Both the position numbers and the translations under genes were made by a program. From Pseudothioglobus sp905182815 (GTDB lineage Bacteria > Pseudomonadota > Gammaproteobacteria > PS1 > Pseudothioglobaceae): DNA of 64,000 nucleotides. The notes under the pieces were generated by a model. It was given only the letters and a program-made list of their open reading frames with translations. It was not told the origin of the DNA and did no database searches. Below, piece after piece: positions 26,055-34,867 of this stretch (position 1 is its first letter; the number at the start of each line of letters is the position of its first letter). The stretch spans positions 1,240,001 through 1,304,000 of the forward strand of contig NZ_CP159805.1 in assembly GCF_048087625.1 (NCBI RefSeq). Reading direction: 5' to 3'.

Positions 26055-27185
26055 ATGTCTGAAAATATTAAAGTCAGCCCTTGGCTCGATTCAAGTCAGA
26101 AGCCGTATATCCAAATTCAAAATGTCACCAAGCGGTTTGGTGAATTTACAGCAATCGATAATTTAACTTTAGATATCTACAAAAATGAATTTTTCTCCTT
26201 ACTGGGTCCTTCTGGTTGTGGAAAAACAACGCTCCTTCGAATGCTTGCAGGCTTTGAAAAAATCACTGACGGCAAGATTCTTGTGGATGGAGAAGATATA
26301 TCTGAAATACCTCCTCACCTAAGGCCAATTAACATGATGTTCCAGTCCTACGCACTTTTTCCTCATATGACTGTTGAAAAAAATATTGCCTTTGGATTAA
26401 AGCAAGACAATCTCCCTGCTAACGAGATTAATCAAAGAGTAGAGGAAATGCTCGAGCTTGTTGAGCTTACTCACTTTGCTAACCGCAAACCTAATCAGCT
26501 CTCTGGAGGTCAAAGTCAAAGAGTTGCTCTTGCAAGAAGCTTAGCCAAGCGTCCAAAATTATTACTCCTTGATGAGCCTTTAGGAGCGCTCGATAAAAGA
26601 TTGAGAGAGCAAACTCAGTTTGAACTTATGGATATTCAGGAAAAACTAGAGGTCACTTTTGTTATTGTCACCCACGACCAGGAAGAGGCGATGACTGTTT
26701 CAAGTCGAATCGGCGTCATGGATTCTGGAAATTTAGTTCAAGTTGCAACACCTACAGAAATCTATGAGGCACCAATCAACAAGGATGTTGCTGACTTTAT
26801 AGGTGACGTTAATATATTAAAAGGAATCTATAAAGGACAAAATGAAGTTGGCACTCAGTTGTTTTCTGAAGACTCAAATTCAATTGTGTTTGCAACACAA
26901 GAAGTTGGCGCCTCAGTTGAAGATGAAATGTGGTTTGCAATCAGACCAGAAAAACTTGAAATATCAAAAGTAGAGCCTTCTCATGATCACAATATATTAA
27001 AAGGAACGATTGAAGATATTGCCTATGGAGGAAGCTTTTCCACTTACCATGTCAAACTAGATAATGGAAGAATCTTAAAAGCAATACGTGCAAATCGTGA
27101 AAGAACTAAAGAGCATCATTTAACATGGGATGATGAAGTTTACCTTCAATGGGCTCCACATTCTGCTGTGGTCCTTCTTTCTTAG
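26055..27185 (+). CDS. potA: Polyamine ABC transporter ATP-binding protein
   Basis: The ATPase of the polyamine importer, 376 residues. Walker A is GPSGCGKT (51-58), the Q-loop MMFQSYALFPHMTV, the signature LSGGQSQRVALARSLA, Walker B LLLLDEPLGALD, and the H-loop THDQEEAMT are all intact. A C-terminal TOBE/OB regulatory domain follows (about residues 250-376), as in PotA, PotG and MalK. Potential PotG or PotA naming depends on orthology; together with PotF-like binding protein, PotG is also a fair symbol. It lies between the potF hairpin and potH. Confidence 0.93.
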   Translation: MSENIKVSPWLDSSQKPYIQIQNVTKRFGEFTAIDNLTLDIYKNEFFSLLGPSGCGKTTLLRMLAGFEKITDGKILVDGEDISEIPPHLRPINMMFQSYALFPHMTVEKNIAFGLKQDNLPANEINQRVEEMLELVELTHFANRKPNQLSGGQSQRVALARSLAKRPKLLLLDEPLGALDKRLREQTQFELMDIQEKLEVTFVIVTHDQEEAMTVSSRIGVMDSGNLVQVATPTEIYEAPINKDVADFIGDVNILKGIYKGQNEVGTQLFSEDSNSIVFATQEVGASVEDEMWFAIRPEKLEISKVEPSHDHNILKGTIEDIAYGGSFSTYHVKLDNGRILKAIRANRERTKEHHLTWDDEVYLQWAPHSAVVLLS

Positions 27186-27191
27186 CTTCCT

Positions 27192-28106
27192 GTGAAGCTT
27201 ATGCAAACAAATCCAAACTTTTTTAAAAGTATCTTTAATGGAAGAAATGCCGTAATTGCAATTCCATATATTTGGCTGCTTTTGCTTTTTTTACTGCCTT
27301 TTATCTATGTTTTAAAAATAAGTTTTGCAGAAACAATTTATGCAAGGCCGCCATACTCCTCGCTTCTAATTTGGGGAGATTCATGGCTACCTTCAATTAA
27401 AGCAAGTTTTGATAACTATTTATTTCTTTTTAGTGACTCTTTGTATATTAAAGCCTATCTTTCAAGTTTAAAAATTGCTTTTATCTCAACAATAGTTACT
27501 CTAATAATAGGGTACTCAATAGCTTATAGCGTCGCAAGAGCTCCCACCCGATGGAGGGGAATATTGCTAATGCTTGTTATCCTTCCTTTTTGGACTTCTT
27601 TCTTGATAAGAGTTTATGCGTGGATTGGAATACTAAAGACGGAGGGCTTACTAAACTTAGCTTTAATGTCCATTGGAATTATTGAAAAGCCACTCATGAT
27701 AATGAACACTGATCTTGCAGTCTATATTGGCATTGTTTACTCTTATCTGCCTTTTATGATTCTTCCTCTATATGCAAATCTTGAAAAAATGGATATGAGT
27801 TTATTAGAAGCTGCAGCTGATCTTGGGTGCAGACCCTTTAAAACCTTCTGGACAGTAACTGTTCCACTTTCTCTATCTGGAATTATCGCTGGTTGCTTCT
27901 TGGTTTTTATACCAGTTATGGGTGAGTTTGTAATCCCAGATTTACTTGGTGGCTCTGAAACACTAATGATTGGAAAGGTTCTTTGGACAGAGTTTTTCTA
28001 TAATCGAGACTGGCCAGTGGCCTCAGCAGTCGCAATCCTTCTACTTGCAATTCTCGTTGTCCCAATAATGCTTTACCAAAGGTCACAAGAGAAGGCAATA
28101 TCATGA
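27192..28106 (+). CDS. potH: Polyamine ABC transporter permease PotH/PotB
   Basis: One of two inner membrane permeases of the importer. The 304-residue protein has about six membrane helices and the permease EAA loop LLEAAADLGCRPFKTFWTVTVPLSL, which contacts the ATPase. The PYIWLLLLFLLPFIYVLKISF start is typical of the PotB/PotH group. The start is GTG at 27192 or ATG at 27201; neither has a strong ribosome site. Its stop overlaps the potI ATG (ATGA), so the permeases are translationally coupled. Confidence 0.93.
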   Translation: MKLMQTNPNFFKSIFNGRNAVIAIPYIWLLLLFLLPFIYVLKISFAETIYARPPYSSLLIWGDSWLPSIKASFDNYLFLFSDSLYIKAYLSSLKIAFISTIVTLIIGYSIAYSVARAPTRWRGILLMLVILPFWTSFLIRVYAWIGILKTEGLLNLALMSIGIIEKPLMIMNTDLAVYIGIVYSYLPFMILPLYANLEKMDMSLLEAAADLGCRPFKTFWTVTVPLSLSGIIAGCFLVFIPVMGEFVIPDLLGGSETLMIGKVLWTEFFYNRDWPVASAVAILLLAILVVPIMLYQRSQEKAIS

Positions 28107-28906
28107 AAAAGTTTGGTAGCTTCAATATTTTCTCATTGATTCTTGGATTTTCATTTTTATATATACCAATAATATTATTAATTTTATTTAGCTTTAATGA
28201 ATCAAGATTAGTTACAGTTTGGGGCGGTTTCTCAACTAAGTGGTATGGTGAGCTATTGCAAAACCAGGGTATAAAAGATGCGGCCTGGGTAACAATAAAA
28301 GTTGCCTTTGTTTCTTCAACTATTGCAACAATTTTAGGAACTATTGCTGGCCTGGTAATGACTCGTTTTGGTAATTTTAAAGGCAGGACTCTTTTTTCAG
28401 GGATGATCTATGCACCAATGGTTATGCCTGAAGTAATCATTGGGCTATCAACTTTACTTATGTTTGTAGCGCTTGCAATTGATCGAGGTATTTTTACTGT
28501 TACTTTGGCTCATATAACATTTTCAATGTGCTATGTTGCAGTTGTTGTGCAGTCAAGAATGTCAAGCTATGATGATAGTCTTACGGAGGCGGCGCTGGAC
28601 TTAGGGTGCACCCCATTTAGAACGTTTATCTTAATTACACTTCCAATAATCCTCCCAGCAGTTATTTCTGGCTGGCTTTTATCTTTCACTCTGTCACTTG
28701 ATGATCTAGTAATTGCGAGCTTTACTTCTGGCCCAGGATCTACAACCCTTCCAATGAAAATATATTCTATGGTGAGACTTGGAGTCACTCCTGAAATAAA
28801 TGCAGTTTCAACAATCTTAGTAGGAGTTGTCACTCTAGGAGTCATAGCCGCCTCATTAATTGGAAGACGACAGAAACAACAAATTCTAAAAACACAACAT
28901 ACGTGA
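28103..28906 (+). CDS. potI: Polyamine ABC transporter permease PotI/PotC
   Basis: The second permease, 267 residues with about six membrane helices. It has the PotC/PotI-type N-terminal helix followed by FSFNESRLVTVWGGFSTKWYGELL, and the EAA loop LTEAALDLGCTPFRTFILITLPIILPA. The SFTLSLDDLVIASFTSGPGSTTLPMKIYS block is diagnostic for polyamine permeases. It completes the potF-A-H-I set; gabD follows after 70 nt. Confidence 0.94.
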   Translation: MKKFGSFNIFSLILGFSFLYIPIILLILFSFNESRLVTVWGGFSTKWYGELLQNQGIKDAAWVTIKVAFVSSTIATILGTIAGLVMTRFGNFKGRTLFSGMIYAPMVMPEVIIGLSTLLMFVALAIDRGIFTVTLAHITFSMCYVAVVVQSRMSSYDDSLTEAALDLGCTPFRTFILITLPIILPAVISGWLLSFTLSLDDLVIASFTSGPGSTTLPMKIYSMVRLGVTPEINAVSTILVGVVTLGVIAASLIGRRQKQQILKTQHT

Positions 28907-28976
28907 AGGACATTTCAGATCAATAGAGCATTATAATTAGCACCTTTAAAGTTCAACACAGCTACAAGGATAAATT

Positions 28977-30431
28977 ATGCTAAAAAATATTAACCTTTTA
29001 AAAACTCATGGCTACATCAACGGACAGTGGGTTGGGGATGATGCTCAATCGCGTTTTGATGTGACTAATGCTTATACAAATGAAGTAATTAGTACTTTGC
29101 CAGACATGGGTAAAAAAGAAACTGATGAGGCCATCGATGCAGCAAATGCCGCGTGGCCTGATTGGCGCAGCCGAACTGCTAAAGAAAGAGCAATTATCTT
29201 AAAAAAATGGTTTGATTTAATCATGTCTAATCAAGAAGATTTAGCTATATTAATGACAGCAGAACAAGGAAAGCCATTAGCAGAAGCTAGAGGTGAGGTT
29301 GGTTATGGCGCATCCTTCATAGAATGGTTTGCAGAAGAAGGAAAAAGGACCTATGGTGACATAATTCCAACGCCTGCAAATGACAGAAGAATACTTGTAA
29401 TTAAACAACCAATCGGCGTTGTAGCTTCAATCACGCCTTGGAATTTCCCAATCGCAATGATCACAAGAAAATGTGCTCCTGCAATTGCTGCAGGCTGTCC
29501 AGTTGTTATTAAGCCTGCTGCAGAAACTCCATTATCAGCGCTAGCAATTGCAGAGCTTGCTGAGCAAGCTGGAATACCCAAAGGAATAATAAATGTAGTT
29601 GTTGGAACTAATTCAAGTGAAATTGGACAAGCCTTAACCAGCAGCCCAATTGTAAGAAAACTTTCATTTACTGGCTCAACTGCCGTTGGAAAAATTCTAA
29701 CACGCAACTGCGCCGACACAATGAAAAAAGTATCTATGGAGCTAGGAGGCAACGCTCCATTTATAGTCTTTGATGATGCCGATATCGACTCTGCAGTTTC
29801 AGGCGCACTAATATCAAAATTTAGAAATACTGGACAAACCTGCGTTTGTACTAATCGCTTTTTGGTTCAAGAGGGAATTTATGACGAATTTGTAACTAGA
29901 CTTGCTGAGGCGGTTAAAACCCTAAATGTTGGAAATGGAATGGATGAAGGAGTTAATCAAGGTCCATTAATAAGCCTTAAAGCACTTGATAAGGTTAAAG
30001 ACCACTTGTCAGATGCTGTTGATCGAGGCGCTGTAATTGTTGCAGGTGGAAAACCTCATCAAAATGGTGGCACTTTGTTTGAGCCAACGGTCATTAGCAA
30101 TGTTGATAGCTCTATGAAAATGGCTTCAGAAGAAACCTTTGGGCCACTTGCACCGGTATTCAAATTTTCAACTGAGAAAGAAGCGATAGATATGGCTAAT
30201 GATACCGAGTTTGGACTAGCCTCTTATTTTTATACAAATGATATTAATAGAATATGGCGTGTATCTGAAGCCTTAGAATACGGAATGGTTGGTGTTAACG
30301 AAGGCGTCATTTCGAATGAAGTAGCTCCATTTGGTGGAATCAAAGAGTCAGGATTAGGAAGAGAAGGTTCGCACTATGGAATAGATGACTTTCTCGAACT
30401 AAAGTACATTTGTATGGGCGGGCTAAAGTAA
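28977..30431 (+). CDS. gabD: Succinate-/glutarate-semialdehyde dehydrogenase
   Basis: GabD oxidises succinate semialdehyde to succinate with NAD(P)+, the last step of putrescine/GABA breakdown; homologs also accept glutarate semialdehyde. Key residues lie in ITPWNFPIAMITRK, FTGSTAVGK, the general-base Glu of SMELGGNAPFIVFDDAD and the catalytic Cys of FRNTGQTCVCTNRF, followed by MASEETFGPLAPV. Length 484 is normal. With csiD in the window, use on glutarate semialdehyde (from cadaverine or lysine) is plausible. A TATAAT box is at 28932-28937 and a GGA ribosome site precedes the ATG. Confidence 0.94.
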   Translation: MLKNINLLKTHGYINGQWVGDDAQSRFDVTNAYTNEVISTLPDMGKKETDEAIDAANAAWPDWRSRTAKERAIILKKWFDLIMSNQEDLAILMTAEQGKPLAEARGEVGYGASFIEWFAEEGKRTYGDIIPTPANDRRILVIKQPIGVVASITPWNFPIAMITRKCAPAIAAGCPVVIKPAAETPLSALAIAELAEQAGIPKGIINVVVGTNSSEIGQALTSSPIVRKLSFTGSTAVGKILTRNCADTMKKVSMELGGNAPFIVFDDADIDSAVSGALISKFRNTGQTCVCTNRFLVQEGIYDEFVTRLAEAVKTLNVGNGMDEGVNQGPLISLKALDKVKDHLSDAVDRGAVIVAGGKPHQNGGTLFEPTVISNVDSSMKMASEETFGPLAPVFKFSTEKEAIDMANDTEFGLASYFYTNDINRIWRVSEALEYGMVGVNEGVISNEVAPFGGIKESGLGREGSHYGIDDFLELKYICMGGLK

Positions 30432-30496
30432 TTTTTTTTTAAACCTATTACTTTAATTTAGCTCAATAACTCTACTAACATTTTTAAACATGATTT

Positions 30497-30526
30497 CCAG
30501 TGCGCCTTTTCACTGGTTGGTATAAT
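30497..30526 (+). promoter_or_regulatory. Promoter of hom-thrC with an overlapping inverted repeat
   Basis: CCAGTG-N8-CACTGG (30497-30516) ends 4 bp before an extended -10 box, TGG-TATAAT (30518-30526), 29 nt ahead of the hom ATG. The repeat covers the -35 zone, so it could be an operator, or an RNA element if transcription starts further upstream. Confidence 0.45.
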
Positions 30527-30554
30527 AGCGCATTTGAATTTATAAAATACAATA

Positions 30555-31832
30555 ATGAAAGTTGGAATTCTTGGTCTTGGTACAGTTGGTGGTGGCGTTG
30601 TAAATGTATTGCAAAAAAATAGTGAATCTATTGAAAGGCGCACGGGCGTTAAAATAGAAGTTGTTTTAGCAGGCGTTAGAGATGTCAAACAAAAACGTAT
30701 CTGCGATACCTCAAACATCAAATTAACTATAGATCCTTTTGAGGTTGTCAATCACCCTGATGTTGATGTAGTTCTTGAGCTAATTGGTGGAATTGGACTT
30801 ACAAAAGAGCTAGTTGAAACAGCCATAAATAATGGAAAACATGTCATTACTGCCAATAAGGCGTTGATTGCGAATCATGGTAATGCATTAATTAAACTAG
30901 CCAATAAAAAACAAGTACGACTTTTATTTGAAGCCTCAGTGGCTGGAGGGATTCCAATAATAAAATCCCTTGAACAGGGCCTCAGTGCAAATAATATTGA
31001 ATCGCTCGCTGGAATAATTAACGGTACGGGTAACTTTATTCTTACTGATATGAAGGAAAAGGGAAGGGATTTTGATGATGTTCTTAAAGAGGCGCAAGCA
31101 TTAGGTTACGCAGAAGAAGACCCAACTTTTGATATCGAAGGCATTGATGCTGCTCATAAGTTATCTATTCTTGCTGCAATTGCATTTGGCACTGAACTAC
31201 AATTTGATAAAGTCTCTACCAAAGGTATTAGTGATATAACGACTGAAGATATCATTCATGCTTCAGAGCTCGGTTATACAATTAAGCATCTAGGAATAGC
31301 AAAAAGATCTGGTGATGGAATCGAACTTCGAGTGCACCCTACTCTAGTTCCAAGTAAGCAATTAATTGCACAAGTCGATGGCGTGATGAATGCAGTTATG
31401 GTTAAAAGTGATGCCTTAGGAACTAGCTTATATTATGGCGCTGGAGCTGGTGATGAGGCTACCGCTTCTGCAGTTATTGCTGATCTAAATGACATCATTA
31501 ACAATCAAACAAGTAATCATATCTTAGGCTGGAAATCTCAACAAAAACTTCCTGTAATTAAAAGTGATGATATTCATAGTGAATTCTTTTTAAGGTTATT
31601 AGTGAGTGACATTAAAGGAGTCCTTGCTAAAGTTACGGGAATATTTAATGACCATAATGTTAGTATAGATGCGCTAATTCAAAAGCAAGCCGATGAAAAC
31701 AATAACGCTCATATAGCAATAACAACTGATAAAGTTAGCACTAAAACGATCATGAGCATCAAAAAATCGATTGAGGCGAGCGACTTTAATCAAGCAGAAG
31801 TTCAAATTATACATATTGAATTACTTGACTAA
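30555..31832 (+). CDS. hom: Homoserine dehydrogenase
   Basis: Hom reduces aspartate semialdehyde to homoserine, feeding threonine and methionine. The NAD(P) loop GILGLGTVGGGVV starts at about residue 4, followed by ITANKALIA, FEASVAGGIPIIK, INGTGNFILTDM and EDPTFDIEGIDAAHKL. A C-terminal ACT domain (about residues 345-425, FFLRLLVSDIKGVLAKVTGIFNDHNVSI) allows feedback control, usually by threonine. It is monofunctional, without an aspartokinase domain. thrC follows after 16 nt, as a hom-thrC operon. Confidence 0.96.
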   Translation: MKVGILGLGTVGGGVVNVLQKNSESIERRTGVKIEVVLAGVRDVKQKRICDTSNIKLTIDPFEVVNHPDVDVVLELIGGIGLTKELVETAINNGKHVITANKALIANHGNALIKLANKKQVRLLFEASVAGGIPIIKSLEQGLSANNIESLAGIINGTGNFILTDMKEKGRDFDDVLKEAQALGYAEEDPTFDIEGIDAAHKLSILAAIAFGTELQFDKVSTKGISDITTEDIIHASELGYTIKHLGIAKRSGDGIELRVHPTLVPSKQLIAQVDGVMNAVMVKSDALGTSLYYGAGAGDEATASAVIADLNDIINNQTSNHILGWKSQQKLPVIKSDDIHSEFFLRLLVSDIKGVLAKVTGIFNDHNVSIDALIQKQADENNNAHIAITTDKVSTKTIMSIKKSIEASDFNQAEVQIIHIELLD

Positions 31833-31848
31833 ACTAATAGAGAGAACT

Positions 31849-32916
31849 ATGAGATATACAGGATTAATTGATAAATATAGAGACACTCTGCCTGTCAGCG
31901 ACAACACTCGCATCATAAGTCTTGGTGAAGGCAATACGCCATTAATTAGACTTGAAAATATCCCATGTGAAATGGGGACGCAAGTTGAACTATATATAAA
32001 GTATGAAGGATTAAATCCTACAGGATCATTTAAAGATCGCGGAATGACTATGGCAGTTACAAAGGCTGTGGAAAGTGGCTCTAAAGCAATTATTTGTGCG
32101 TCAACTGGAAACACTTCGGCTGCAGCTGCTGCCTATGCTGCAAGAGCAGGAATTAAAGCATTTGTTCTCATTCCAGAAGGAAAAATTGCGCTAGGCAAAT
32201 TAGCACAAGCAATGATACATGGCTCTACTATTATTCAAATTAAGGGTAACTTTGATGACGGCATGCAGCTCGTTAAAGATGTTGCTGAATTTGCACCCGT
32301 CTCAATAGTCAACTCAATCAATCCTTTTAGGCTGCAAGGTCAAAAAACTGCAGCATTTGAAATTATTGAAGAGCTTGGTCATGCTCCAGATTACCACTGC
32401 CTCCCTGTTGGTAATGCAGGAAATATTACTGCGCACTGGATGGGCTATACAGAATATCACGAGAAAGGAAAAGCAGATTCAACACCTACCATGCTTGGTT
32501 ATCAAGCTGAAGGTGCTGCTCCATTTATTCAAGGCTCGAGAGTTCATAACCCAGAAACTATTGCGACTGCAATAAGAATTGGAAATCCTCAAAGTTGGGA
32601 TCAAGCTTTAAAACTTAGTAAAGAATCAAACGGATGGTTTGATGCATTTTCAGATGAAGAAATTTTAGCAACACAAAAGATGCTTACTGAAAAAGAAGGA
32701 ATTTTTTGTGAGCCAGCATCTGCAATATCAGTTGCAGGAGCCTTAAGAGATATAAAGTCAGGAAAAATACCTGATGGCTCGAGCGTTGTATGTACTCTTA
32801 CAGGTCATGGCCTTAAAGATCCTGATACGGCAATTGCTCAATGCGATACTAATGCAATGATCAACGTTAATCCAGCACTTGAGGAAGTAAAAAAAGCCAT
32901 CTTAAACAATATGTAG
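31849..32916 (+). CDS. thrC: Threonine synthase
   Basis: ThrC converts O-phosphohomoserine to threonine with PLP. The PLP Lys is K62 in NPTGSFKDRGM. ICASTGNTSAAAAAYAARAG and the PVGNAGNITAHWMGY phosphate loop follow, then EPASAISVAGAL. The short 355-residue form is the class common outside enterics. I chose the ATG at 31849, preceded by AGAGAG; a longer frame reaching 31771 would run inside hom and adds unconserved residues. It is co-transcribed with hom. Confidence 0.95.
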   Translation: MRYTGLIDKYRDTLPVSDNTRIISLGEGNTPLIRLENIPCEMGTQVELYIKYEGLNPTGSFKDRGMTMAVTKAVESGSKAIICASTGNTSAAAAAYAARAGIKAFVLIPEGKIALGKLAQAMIHGSTIIQIKGNFDDGMQLVKDVAEFAPVSIVNSINPFRLQGQKTAAFEIIEELGHAPDYHCLPVGNAGNITAHWMGYTEYHEKGKADSTPTMLGYQAEGAAPFIQGSRVHNPETIATAIRIGNPQSWDQALKLSKESNGWFDAFSDEEILATQKMLTEKEGIFCEPASAISVAGALRDIKSGKIPDGSSVVCTLTGHGLKDPDTAIAQCDTNAMINVNPALEEVKKAILNNM

Positions 32917-32955
32917 TTCTAAAGGCTTTAAATTTGTGATAATAACTATCAAATT

Positions 32956-33855
32956 ATGAGCAATAATAACTATAAAACAATTGATCAATGCATAGGAAAG
33001 ACTCCTTTAGTGAGGCTGCAAAGATTAAATCCAAATCCGACTAATATAATTCTTGGTAAGCTCGAAGGCAATAATCCAGCTGGGTCTGTTAAAGATCGCG
33101 CCGCCCTTAATATGATTACTGAGGCAGAAAATAGGGGTGAGATTCATCCTGGAGACACTCTTATTGAAGCAACTAGTGGAAACACAGGCATTGCCCTAGC
33201 TATGGTTGCAGCAATTAAGGGTTATCAGATGATTCTGATTATGCAAGAAAATCTATCGCAAGAGAGAAGAGATGCGATGACTGCGTATGGTGCAGAATTA
33301 ATTTTAGTGAGCAAAGAGCTTGGTATGGAAGGAGCGCGTGACCTTGCAAATCAAATGAGCTCAGAAAATAAAGGCCTTCAGCTTAACCAATTTTCTAATC
33401 AAGATAATCCAAGCGCTCACTATGCCTCAACTGCCAGAGAGATTTGGAATGATACAAATGGAGAAATTACACATTTCGTAAGCTCCATGGGAACTACTGG
33501 CACTATTATGGGCGTTTCAAGGTATCTCAAAGAAAAAAATCCAGCAATACAAATTGTAGGGATTCAACCTGATGATGACTCGCACATTCCAGGAATTAGG
33601 AGGTGGCCTAAAGAGTATCTCCCCACTATTTTTGACTCAACCAGAGTGGATAAAATTATGGATATCTCGCAATCAAGTGCAGAGCAAGCAACAAGGGATC
33701 TTGCAATTCGTGAAGGCATCTTCTCTGGTGTATCAGCTGGAGGCGCAGTAGCTTCAGCAATCGAGCTTTCTAAGCAGGTTAATAATGCCGTTATTGTTAC
33801 AATTATTTGTGATCGTGGTGATCGCTATCTTTCTACAGGGGTCTTCAAAGCCTAA
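32956..33855 (+). CDS. cysM: Cysteine synthase B
   Basis: CysM makes cysteine from O-acetylserine and sulfide or thiosulfate. The PLP Lys is K46 in NNPAGSVKDRAALNMI, and EATSGNTGIALAMVAAIKGY, SSMGTTGTIMGVSRYLKE and the Ser-containing ISGVSAGGAVA-like FSGVSAGGAVASA phosphate loop are present. IPGIRRWPKEYLP is the region that separates CysM from CysK. Length 299 is typical of CysM. An AAAAATCT-AGATTTTT palindrome directly follows the stop codon. Confidence 0.93.
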   Translation: MSNNNYKTIDQCIGKTPLVRLQRLNPNPTNIILGKLEGNNPAGSVKDRAALNMITEAENRGEIHPGDTLIEATSGNTGIALAMVAAIKGYQMILIMQENLSQERRDAMTAYGAELILVSKELGMEGARDLANQMSSENKGLQLNQFSNQDNPSAHYASTAREIWNDTNGEITHFVSSMGTTGTIMGVSRYLKEKNPAIQIVGIQPDDDSHIPGIRRWPKEYLPTIFDSTRVDKIMDISQSSAEQATRDLAIREGIFSGVSAGGAVASAIELSKQVNNAVIVTIICDRGDRYLSTGVFKA

Positions 33856-33963
33856 AAATCTAGATTTTTATATGTTTCTATCTGTTTTGAAGGCTAATTT
33901 TCTTCAAAAATATGTGTACAATTGTAAATTCGTAAATTCTTAAAATATAAATAGGAGAGACAA

Positions 33964-34821
33964 ATGAGTATTAAGCTAGGCTTTACAAAGTCGTCGATTG
34001 CATTTGCAGTCGCGCTATTATCATTAAACATGACAGTTCAAGCAGGTGCAGTTTATGATTATATTAAATCAAACAATGAATTAATGATTGCAACTGATGC
34101 AAACTGGGCACCATATTCTTACATTAACGATGCCGGTGAAATGGAAGGTTTTGACGTTGATGTTGGTAGAGAAATTGCTAAGCGTATGGGTGTAGAAGCT
34201 CGCTTCATCACTCCTTCATGGGATATTATTACTTCAGGTAACTGGAATATGCGTTGGGATGTATCAGTTGGCTCTATGACGCCAACAGAAACTCGCTCTG
34301 AAGTGCTCAACTTCCCTGCAGTTTATTATTACACTCCAGCTGGTTTTGCTGTTCATACAGATTCACCTATAACAACATTGGCAGGTTTAAATGGGAAAAA
34401 TGTTTGTACTACAGCAGCCTCAACTTGGGAAATGTATCTTGAAGGAAGTCTAGATATGATTGATGCTCCAGCATTTACATATAAAGTTACTCCAGGAACA
34501 ATTACTTCACTTGCTGACGGTCATACATGTCTTGATGACACTCGCCTAGGTGCTGGTGTTCGTAATGACGGTATTATTGATTCTATTCCGATGATTCAAG
34601 GTGCTATAGAAGATGGATATCCAATTCGTTTCTTAGGTGACCCTGCTTTCTTTGAACCTCTTTCAGTAGCAACTGACAAAGGTAATGATGACCCTGAGTT
34701 AGATGCAGAGATTGCTAGAATTATTGCTGATATGAAAAAAGACTACACATTGACTTCAATGTCAATGAAGTGGTTTAAAAATGCAGATGGTAGTTCAAAT
34801 GACTATACTATTGCATTTTAA
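33964..34821 (+). CDS. Amino-acid ABC transporter substrate-binding protein
   Basis: A family 3 periplasmic binding protein of 285 residues with a signal peptide (about 1-27, ending near VQAGA). The domain opening ELMIATDANWAPYSYINDAGEMEGFDVDVGREIAKRMG and WDVSVGSMTPTETRSEVLNFPAVYYY are diagnostic for polar amino-acid binders. Two Cys residues (in KNVCTTAAS and GHTCLDD) could form a disulfide. A good ribosome site (AGGAGAG) precedes the ATG. The ligand cannot be deduced. The permease and ATPase genes follow. Confidence 0.92.
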   Translation: MSIKLGFTKSSIAFAVALLSLNMTVQAGAVYDYIKSNNELMIATDANWAPYSYINDAGEMEGFDVDVGREIAKRMGVEARFITPSWDIITSGNWNMRWDVSVGSMTPTETRSEVLNFPAVYYYTPAGFAVHTDSPITTLAGLNGKNVCTTAASTWEMYLEGSLDMIDAPAFTYKVTPGTITSLADGHTCLDDTRLGAGVRNDGIIDSIPMIQGAIEDGYPIRFLGDPAFFEPLSVATDKGNDDPELDAEIARIIADMKKDYTLTSMSMKWFKNADGSSNDYTIAF

Positions 34822-34867
34822 TTAAAGCATTTAGTTTCATAAGTTTTAATTAGTTTTAGAGAAAGGT

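Noticed and set aside
30424..30455. Inverted repeat TAAAGTAAT/ATTACTTTA after gabD as a terminator
   Set aside because: The T-run lies inside the loop rather than after the stem, and the stem is weak.
33858..33877. Palindrome AAAAATCT-AGATTTTT after cysM as a terminator
   Set aside because: It has no loop and only AT-rich pairing, so it is unlikely to end transcription; a chance palindrome is as likely.
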